Positions 58,784-64,000 of a stretch of 64,000 nucleotides of DNA are shown one piece after another (position 1 is the first letter of the stretch; each line of letters starts with the position of its first letter). Source of the DNA: CAYMEK01 sp964389305. GTDB lineage: Bacteria; Spirochaetota; Spirochaetia; SZUA-6; DRHE01. The stretch covers positions 3,406 to 67,405 of the forward strand of contig CAYMEK010000017.1 of NCBI GenBank assembly GCA_964389305.1. Direction: 5' to 3'. Both the position numbers and the translations under genes were made by a program. Below the pieces are notes generated by a model that did no database searches, had not been told where the DNA came from, and worked only from the letters and a program-made list of their open reading frames with translations.

Positions 58784-59827
58784 ATGATAGTCCGTGAGGC
58801 CAAGGAGATCGCAAGAGACTGGCTTGCCTCCGAAGGGGCCGCGCTGAGCGGCTTTTGCGGCGCCTTCTTCGCCGGTTCGGTGAATTGGATGGCGCCGGAC
58901 GAGGTTTTCCCTCCGGGGTCGGATCTCGATATATTCATTATTGTCGACAGGGAAGACATCGGCACTCTGAGTACGAGGAAGTTCATCTATCGAGGAGTGG
59001 TGCTGGAACCTGCATACTACCCGCTCGAGGAATTTGAGAGTCCGGAAGCGGTGCTGAGCGATTACCGCGTCGCCTGTCACCTTACGGTTCCGAGCGTCAT
59101 CTCCGATCCGCGTTCGGTTCTCGCCCGTATACAGCCTGTCGTTCTCGACGAATACGGCCGGCGGAAATGGATTCGGAAGCGATGCGATGCCGCGAGAGAT
59201 TACATTACCCAGTTAATCGCGCTTGGACAAGGTGCCTCCTCGCCCTACGAGCTGTGGCTGGGGTGGGGATGTTTCAGCACCTTTGGGCCGCGGATTGCGG
59301 CACTGGCCGATTTGCGAGCCCCGACCGCGAAACGGTCTCTCGTAGTGTCGAAGGAGGTCTTTGCGAAGTACGGTGAGCTGCCTATGCAGGAGCGCTTTCT
59401 GAGAATTCTCGGAGTCGAAACAATGCCTCTCGCGGAGGCACGCGTCTGCCTTGACGAATGCATCGCTGTCCTCGATCGAGCGATCGAATTCCACCGAACG
59501 CCGGGTGAGGGCGACAACTTTATCTCGAGCGCTTCGAGAGGGCTCCTCATCCGCGGCGTACACGAGATGTTCGAAGCCGGTTATCACCGCGAGGTGATCA
59601 ACTTCATCGACATGGTGTTCTACATATCGCTGTCGGTGATCGTGACGGACGCCCCGGAGGGGGTGAGACGAGAGGTGGACGGGCTGTTTCGGCAGTATAT
59701 GCTTCATCACGGGATCTCCCGAGAGGAGGAGCATCGAACGCGCATCGAGCTTGCCCGTACCTGGCTTGAGGAGCTGATGGCCTGCGCGGAGCGGATCATC
59801 CTGGCAAACCCGTCTGCCTGGGACTGA
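58784..59827 (+). CDS. nucleotidyltransferase-fold protein
   Basis: The product has about 347 residues. Its N-terminal half carries the nucleotidyltransferase signature AGSVNWMAPDEVFPPGSDLD then IFIIVD, in which the two Asp of GSDLD would bind magnesium. The C-terminal half is helical (ARDYITQLIALGQGASS; RGLLIRGVHEMFEAGYHREV). It resembles aminoglycoside-type and Streptomyces-like nucleotidyltransferases, but the substrate is unknown. The ATG at 58784 is chosen; ATGs at 58754 and further upstream are possible. The gene is GC-rich and on the plus strand, in contrast to its AT-rich minus-strand neighbours, which suggests separate acquisition. Confidence 0.75.
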   Translation: MIVREAKEIARDWLASEGAALSGFCGAFFAGSVNWMAPDEVFPPGSDLDIFIIVDREDIGTLSTRKFIYRGVVLEPAYYPLEEFESPEAVLSDYRVACHLTVPSVISDPRSVLARIQPVVLDEYGRRKWIRKRCDAARDYITQLIALGQGASSPYELWLGWGCFSTFGPRIAALADLRAPTAKRSLVVSKEVFAKYGELPMQERFLRILGVETMPLAEARVCLDECIAVLDRAIEFHRTPGEGDNFISSASRGLLIRGVHEMFEAGYHREVINFIDMVFYISLSVIVTDAPEGVRREVDGLFRQYMLHHGISREEEHRTRIELARTWLEELMACAERIILANPSAWD

Positions 59828-59866
59828 GCCGAGACAATGTTTGGATTTGTCTTACTTAACCCCATA

Positions 59867-59883
59867 TTTTGCTACCAGCAAAA
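59867..59883. terminator. bidirectional terminator-like hairpin
   Basis: TTTTGCT (59867-59873) and AGCAAAA (59877-59883) form a 7-bp stem with a 3-base loop in the convergent gap between the nucleotidyltransferase and the methyltransferase at 59945. The stem carries its own T-rich or A-rich arm for each direction. Termination would be moderate at best. The surrounding 59854-59935 stretch also has core-box-like ends (ACTTAAC and GTTGGGC). Confidence 0.4.
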
Positions 59884-59944
59884 ATCGTGACAACAGCAGC
59901 AGTCTGCTCAATCCGGATGTTGGGCTGCATGATTACCAGAGTAG

Positions 59945-60574
59945 TCATGTAGCACCCTGTGGTTTTTTTGCTACAACTACTATCCAACCCTTCCTTGAAT
60001 GATCGTCTATTATTATGTCAATATAGCCCGCATCTTCCAGGCGTTTTCGGTACTCGCTAGCAGTATTGATCTGTAGGAATTTTGCCCACTTGCTTTCTTT
60101 CTTCTCTGTTTTACTGTGCCTGTTCACAATCAATAGCACCCCGCCTGGCTTTAAGAGTCTCATAACTTCTTTAAAATCCTCGCTAAGATTAGGCCAGAAC
60201 TCTAGTGTCTCGAAAGCCGTGACAGTATCAAACGTATTTTCCGAATACGGCAATTGTGAAACCGAACCGTGATTGATTTCAACGCTGCCACTTTCGATGA
60301 ACCGCTTGTTGACCTTCCTCGCGAGCCTTACCATGTCAATAGAGTGATCTACGCCATACACTTTTCCTTCCGACGTTTTTTCTGCTAGAAGTCTTATAGC
60401 GCCTCCACCGCCACAGCCAACGTCGAGAACAATTGAATTAGGCGAAATCAAAAGGTACGACAGTCCCCAATCATAGGCATCCTTATGACCAATATTCATT
60501 AGGGCCCCAATCAATCTGCCAATTAAACCAGAAGGCTTGCGGCCTAGATCGATTAGTGTTTCATACAAATCCAT
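59945..60574 (-). CDS. class I SAM-dependent methyltransferase (UbiE/COQ5-like)
   Basis: The 209-residue enzyme has motif I SIVLDVGCGGGGAIRLLAEK, KVYGVDHSIDMVRLARKVNK, YSENTFDTVTAFETLEFWPN and LLKPGGVLLIVNRHSKTEKK. The methyl acceptor is unknown. The ATG at 60574 follows AAGGAGTGAGAT. It is AT-rich and lies next to a remnant of an IS110 transposase gene. It is the fourth class I methyltransferase of the accessory zone. Confidence 0.91.
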   Translation of the reverse strand: MDLYETLIDLGRKPSGLIGRLIGALMNIGHKDAYDWGLSYLLISPNSIVLDVGCGGGGAIRLLAEKTSEGKVYGVDHSIDMVRLARKVNKRFIESGSVEINHGSVSQLPYSENTFDTVTAFETLEFWPNLSEDFKEVMRLLKPGGVLLIVNRHSKTEKKESKWAKFLQINTASEYRKRLEDAGYIDIIIDDHSRKGWIVVVAKKPQGAT

Positions 60575-60612
60575 ATCTCACTCCTTATAGCAAAACACCT
60601 CTCATCTGAGAT

Positions 60613-60906
60613 TTGCTAGTGCAGCCCCACTATAAGCTAGGTTACCCGCCGACTCAACATCACTGCTATTGCGGCATCGACCTGCACGCAATGTCGATGT
60701 ATGCCTGCATCCAGGACCAGGACAAATCGGAAAACGAAAGAACAATTGTTCATCTTTCTAGAACGGCGATAGAAAAAGGTGAACTTTGGTATGTATCTCT
60801 TCCGTCCGAACTTATTAGCCTTTGTAGATATTTCTTAAATACGAAATCCCATTCTGTAGCCATTCAATGTTCCATCCTTATTGGTAATTTATTACGTCTA
60901 ACATAG
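60613..60906 (+). mobile_element. remnant of an IS110-family transposase gene
   Basis: Residues about 15-35 of this open frame (HHCYCGIDLHAMSMYACIQD) match the N-terminal DEDD catalytic start of IS110 transposases (YAGIDLHARSMY-type). After about 40 residues the match stops and unrelated text follows (SENERTIVHLSRTA). Everything else of the usual 300-plus residue protein is missing, so this is a dead fragment. The flanks hold ACTCAAC (60651 region) and GTTGAGT (60909 region), core-box-like sequences in inverted order. IS110 relatives of the IS1111-attC group insert into attC sites, which fits the cassette-like context, but the subgroup cannot be told from this fragment. Confidence 0.6.
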
Positions 60907-61057
60907 AGTTGAGTAACCGCCCCCGATTCAGAATACTGTCTTACTGTGGATGGGAGCGTTACTTGCAAGTGGCCCTTTGGCAGTCTACCCAAACGATTTG
61001 TTACACGGCTCCGAGTTAGAAAACAAATATGCATTGCCTTGCTCTCATCTAGAAATG

Positions 61058-62230
61058 CTATTCGACAATCTTCATTGCTCTTGACATAAGTCTAAATGGT
61101 TTTATGTGCGATTCAACTTGATCAATGGTCCCTGCCATGTAGAGATTGAGCTCGTCAGAGAAATAGAGAAAAGACCCGGTAGAACCCGAATGACCCCAGA
61201 GAGGCCGCATGTTGGACATTTTGGCCATTATCTTCGGCAGCTTGAAATACATCGTGCCATACCCATATTGAAGAGGGAACTCCAGTTTATGCCAGTTGTG
61301 CATCAACCTTAGGGTATCTTTACCTATGATTTGTCCTTCATTTAGAGCTTTCAGAAAGTCAATCATCTCTTCAGCCGTCGACACAATACCACCATCGGCC
61401 CAGTATGAGCCATTGGAACGTATTCTGGTGATATTCCTATCCTTATAGAAGACGTCTGCAGTGGATACCGTCCGTTTCTCCGACGAACCAACAAGCCATG
61501 TATGCTTCAGCCCAAGTGGATTGAAAAACAAATCTTCATAGATTCCCGCAAGCGATTTACAAGCTACGGTCTCCAAGATCTTTCCTAACAACTGATAATT
61601 GGTATCTGAATATGACGCATTCGTCCCTGGCGGAAAGAGAGGTTGCAGGTCAGTTCGTGCCCTTTCAATAGTATCCTTCACGGTCCAAGAGCGATCTGGG
61701 CTTTCAAGAAAAAGGTCAAAGAGGCTGCGCCCATCCTTTCCTTTCTCAGAGTAATAGTCTGCTATTCCGGAAGTGTGCGATAGCAGATGACGAATTGTGA
61801 TCTGGCCGGTGAAATCTTTCCCTTTGTATACATGAATACCGTGAATGAGACTATCTGGGAGGTATTTCTTTATGGGGTCATCCAACGAGAGTGCCCCCTC
61901 CTCATACAGACGCATTATTGCAGTGGCCGTATATAACTTTGTAATACTTGCGATGTAAATCGGAACGTCTTTGGTCATCGGCACTTGGCCGTCTTGCTTC
62001 GCTATTCCTGCTACGCTGGACCACGAAAACGAAGCATCACCTTTCATGACTGAAAGAACACAGTTCTTGACATATTTGTCTTGCTCAACTAGTTCAAACA
62101 CCAAGCGCTTCAATTGCTCTTTTTTGTCAGCCTGCCGGATAGAAGGAACACAGCTTAGCAGTACGATGGTTGATATCACTGCAAGTGCTAGTGCAGCTAG
62201 CGCAGTCGGTCTCTTTCTTTTTCGTTTCAT
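61058..62230 (-). CDS. serine beta-lactamase-like lipoprotein (class C / esterase family)
   Basis: The 390-residue precursor has a lipobox in VISTIVLLSCVPS, so it is anchored outside the cytoplasm. The fold shows YIASITKLYTATAIMRLYEE (SxxK), YSDTNYQLLGKILE (the Tyr-box reads YSD rather than YxN), GGIVSTAEEMIDFL and WGHSGSTGSFL (HxG). Such proteins are beta-lactamases, D-Ala peptidases or esterases, and the sequence cannot separate them. The ATG at 62230 follows GGAGGGAAC. An attC-like element lies 45 bases upstream. The gene is AT-rich compared with the main chromosome. Confidence 0.88.
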   Translation of the reverse strand: MKRKRKRPTALAALALAVISTIVLLSCVPSIRQADKKEQLKRLVFELVEQDKYVKNCVLSVMKGDASFSWSSVAGIAKQDGQVPMTKDVPIYIASITKLYTATAIMRLYEEGALSLDDPIKKYLPDSLIHGIHVYKGKDFTGQITIRHLLSHTSGIADYYSEKGKDGRSLFDLFLESPDRSWTVKDTIERARTDLQPLFPPGTNASYSDTNYQLLGKILETVACKSLAGIYEDLFFNPLGLKHTWLVGSSEKRTVSTADVFYKDRNITRIRSNGSYWADGGIVSTAEEMIDFLKALNEGQIIGKDTLRLMHNWHKLEFPLQYGYGTMYFKLPKIMAKMSNMRPLWGHSGSTGSFLYFSDELNLYMAGTIDQVESHIKPFRLMSRAMKIVE

Positions 62231-62275
62231 GTTCCCTCCAAATTGCTCGTTGCCACCCCTGCAGCTCCAATAGCC

Positions 62276-62309
62276 GTATAACGATGAGTTGAGCTGCCTC
62301 GCCGAACTC
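62276..62309 (-). repeat. attC-like element B (half-site)
   Basis: TAACGATGAGTTGAGCTGC on the plus strand closely resembles elements A and C and ends about 45 bases upstream of the beta-lactamase-like gene. On the minus strand it reads as an attC 3' end ending in CGTTATAC. The matching distal half was not found. It may be a decayed site. Confidence 0.35.
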
Positions 62310-62429
62310 CAAACAGCACCAATTGTTCTTGAATCATACCACGTCTTAGTCGATATTCTAAGGAAATCGGAAATATGTTTAGTTTTATGTATGCTTAAAG
62401 ATTCAAGCCATTGCTGAACTTAGAAGACT

Positions 62430-62912
62430 CTATACTTCCATTCTCATATATTCCATAAGTGTATTAAAACCTGTTTTATGGTAGAATGATCTAGCTTCTT
62501 TATTTTTGCTCCAAACTGTAAGTTCCAGTTTATCAACTCCCATCTTCTTTGCAAAGTCGCGGACCTCTGATACCAGTTGGCTCCCTACTCCTTGGTGTTG
62601 AAACTCGGTAACCACACACATTTGGTCAATGACTAGTGCAGTATAGCTATTTCTAAAGGGATTTTCTTCAAACTTGCGCTTAAATACGATTGCATATCCA
62701 ATAGGCACTTCATCGAGATATGCAATAAACGACCAATATTCATTTTTCTTCAATAATGATTCAACTGCTTCAAGAATAGAATCATAGTTGAATTCCTTAA
62801 ATGAATTACGGAATAGCTCACGGTGCCTTTCCTGTACGACCCGGTTCAATTTGGCTATTGTTTCTGGATCTTTTTTCTGCAGAATCTTAATATCTAACAT
62901 TTTACAATCCAT
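62430..62912 (-). CDS. GNAT-family N-acetyltransferase
   Basis: The 160-residue enzyme has IKILQKKDPETIAKLNRVVQ, SFIAYLDEVPIGYAIVFKRK, IDQMCVVTEFQHQGVGSQLV (acetyl-CoA loop) and LTVWSKNKEARSFYHKTGFN. It is AT-rich, as are its neighbours. No good ribosome site precedes the ATG at 62912, and an in-frame Met four codons later (MLDIKI) is an alternative. The attC-like element at 62964-63026 lies directly upstream. The acceptor is unknown. Confidence 0.87.
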   Translation of the reverse strand: MDCKMLDIKILQKKDPETIAKLNRVVQERHRELFRNSFKEFNYDSILEAVESLLKKNEYWSFIAYLDEVPIGYAIVFKRKFEENPFRNSYTALVIDQMCVVTEFQHQGVGSQLVSEVRDFAKKMGVDKLELTVWSKNKEARSFYHKTGFNTLMEYMRMEV

Positions 62913-62963
62913 AATAGAACAATATCATATACCGCCATTAATTGACGTTTTTTCTTTGAGACA

Positions 62964-63026
62964 ATCCAACGTTCGGGGTCAGCCGAGTCGCGTAGCGAAG
63001 CGGCTGACTCCGGCACCATATTAAAC
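62964..63026 (-). repeat. attC-like recombination site with complete imperfect hairpin (element D)
   Basis: The 63-base element has outer boxes ATCCAAC (62964-62970, RYYYAAC) and ATTAAAC (63020-63026, one mismatch to GTTRRRY). Between them CGGGGTCAGCCG (62974-62985) pairs with CGGCTGACTCCG (63001-63012), with one G-T pair and a 15-base loop. Box, spacer, stem, loop, stem, spacer, box is the layout of integron attC sites. It separates the methyltransferase at 63213 from the GNAT at 62430, both on the minus strand, as a cassette junction would. A lone hairpin or a terminator is the main alternative; there is no T tract right after the stem. Confidence 0.45.
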
Positions 63027-63212
63027 GCGATGATGCCTTGCCGATCATTTCTCGCCCATGAGAGCCCTGATTGTAACAGACCACACGAATGCTCGAATGA
63101 AGCCAGAAGAGAAGCTTATTACGCGATCCCAATCCGCGACGAGACTCCTTGCCAACCGGGATGATGCATTGCGGGATACTCCGTCAGTGCTTCACCCTGT
63201 CAGGCGCCCTCT

Positions 63213-63851
63213 TCATCCCTTTTCACCCCTCAAGTATAGCGCATGTGCCCCAGCCTCTAGGAGTTTGACGTCCTTGACCGCAAATCCTGAATCCTCTACG
63301 AGACATACAAGCTCTTCGGGAGACAGGTCATTCCACCCTCCCCGCGGCGGGCGGCCCCATTTTCTCAAATACCTGAAGACCAATTTCATTTTCTTGGGAA
63401 GACTCATTTCATAGCCTGTGAAGTCTACAACAATTAGTGACCCGCGAGGTCGCACAATCCGATTTGCTTCTTGAAGACATTGCGAAGGATTCTCGATGAC
63501 ATGAACCAGATTAACCGCAACAGCAGTATCGAAGCTTTCCGCTGGAAAAGAACTGTATCGACAATCGGCTTTTTGGATCGTTACGTTCCCGAATCCTTCC
63601 AGCTTCATCCGGGCAACTTCCAGCATCGCATCCGATGGGTCTGTAGCGACGATCTGAGTAGCGTTTCCTGCTATCGCCTTCGTGAAATATCCTGTGCCAC
63701 ACCCAAACTCTATGGTATATCCGAGAGACCGTTCTTTCAGCAATCTCTCTTCAATTGCCTGGAGGATCGCGCTTCCGACAACATACTCGCCATCTCGATC
63801 ATATGAAGCTGCAAAACTACTCCAGTAGCGCTCTCCTCCATCTTTTTTCAT
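63213..63851 (-). CDS. class I SAM-dependent methyltransferase
   Basis: The 212-residue enzyme has SFAASYDRDGEYVVGSAILQ, motif I YTIEFGCGTGYFTKAIAGNA, VATDPSDAMLEVARMKLEG and FDTAVAVNLVHVIENPSQCL then QEANRIVRPRGSLIVVDFTG. The acceptor is unknown. The ATG at 63851 follows GGGAGAGGTTC. The attC-like core GTTAAGC (plus-strand GCTTAAC, 63877-63883) ends 25 bases upstream. It is less AT-rich than the 55-57 kb genes. Confidence 0.91.
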   Translation of the reverse strand: MKKDGGERYWSSFAASYDRDGEYVVGSAILQAIEERLLKERSLGYTIEFGCGTGYFTKAIAGNATQIVATDPSDAMLEVARMKLEGFGNVTIQKADCRYSSFPAESFDTAVAVNLVHVIENPSQCLQEANRIVRPRGSLIVVDFTGYEMSLPKKMKLVFRYLRKWGRPPRGGWNDLSPEELVCLVEDSGFAVKDVKLLEAGAHALYLRGEKG

Positions 63852-63876
63852 GAACCTCTCCCACGAGCCAAAGGGC

Positions 63877-63912
63877 GCTTAACGATAAGCTGACTTGCGC
63901 CCTCGCAGCGAC
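63877..63912 (-). repeat. attC-like element C (half-site)
   Basis: GCTTAACGATAAGCTGAC on the plus strand begins with a perfect RYYYAAC core and continues much like elements A and B. On the minus strand it reads GTCAGCTTATCGTTAAGC, the form of an attC 3' end, directly before the last methyltransferase gene. A possible distal box GTTTGAT (one mismatch) lies near 63993-63999, at the window edge, so the site cannot be judged in full. Confidence 0.35.
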
Positions 63913-64000
63913 CGAAGGTAGCTAGAAGACATCGATAACGTACTGTATTTTACGCACATTTGAGGGGGCATAGAAAAATGGGTCCTCATCTGGTTTGATT

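Noticed and set aside
60613..60906. Open frame as an intact gene
   Set aside because: Only about 20 residues match IS110 transposases. The rest is unrelated and far shorter than a working transposase.
53641..64000. A complete integron with integrase
   Set aside because: No tyrosine recombinase with an integron-specific region and no attI were found in the window, so only attC-like sites are claimed.
1..64000. tRNA, rRNA or prophage genes
   Set aside because: No cloverleaf-like sequence, rRNA motif or phage structural gene was recognised by eye on either strand. A covariance-model scan would be needed to exclude small RNAs.

Overview
The window looks like the chromosome of a free-living, sugar-using spirochaete (Spirochaetota, Spirochaetaceae-like). 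This is an inference. It rests on secreted sugar-binding proteins whose mature ends read AGG(Q/A)(Q/E)E, as in many treponeme and Spirochaeta importers, on three importers without their own ATPase, on a LacI-type sugar-sensing domain fused to a histidine kinase, and on a mostly GC-rich sequence. No rRNA, tRNA or CRISPR array was recognised.

Layout. (1) 0.2-4.7 kb: a small membrane protein, then a minus-strand pair (TPR-SLOG-like-class III cyclase, and a histone-H1-like Lys/Ala-rich tail fused to a TIR domain) divergent from a ComFB-domain protein. This is the best candidate for an undescribed nucleotide-signalling or defence-like system. (2) 4.7-10.6 kb: an EamA exporter, then a sugar ABC importer (binding protein, two permeases) with its LacI repressor behind a promoter carrying tandem LacI-type operators. 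(3) 11-17.6 kb: a DUF4129-DUF4350-MoxR-DUF58-RDD/SpoIIM operon. (4) 17.7-22.9 kb: a 49-residue protein, a lipoprotein, an M15 peptidase, a PadR-DUF1700-DUF4097 operon and an anchored AlgH/UPF0301 protein.

(5) 23.3-35.8 kb: a plus-strand plant-polysaccharide cluster with GH3, a GH10 xylanase lipoprotein, a sugar-sensing histidine kinase and NarL-type regulator, an ABC importer and a GH94 disaccharide phosphorylase. (6) 35.8-42.9 kb: a second sugar cluster on the minus strand (GATase1-like, sugar isomerase, Gfo/Idh oxidoreductase, two permeases, binding protein) divergent from its LacI repressor, with a clear promoter and an 18-bp palindromic operator. (7) 43-47.8 kb: ddl, cellobiose 2-epimerase, ada and lysA as one minus-strand run. 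(8) 48-52.9 kb: TetR plus a bacitracin-type ABC exporter, DUF362 and DUF1810 proteins.

(9) 53-64 kb: an accessory zone of mostly single minus-strand genes, much of it AT-rich. It holds five class I SAM methyltransferases, an ICMT-type methyltransferase, two GNATs, a GNAT/J-domain chimera, a DJ-1/PfpI protein, a serine beta-lactamase-like lipoprotein, a nucleotidyltransferase, a broken P-loop kinase and an IS110 remnant. Several genes are preceded by attC-like sequences, so the zone may be a decayed or distal integron cassette array. No integrase is in the window.

Together, regions 2, 5 and 6 describe an organism that cuts xylan and beta-glucans outside the cell, imports oligosaccharides, and breaks them phosphorolytically or hydrolytically inside.
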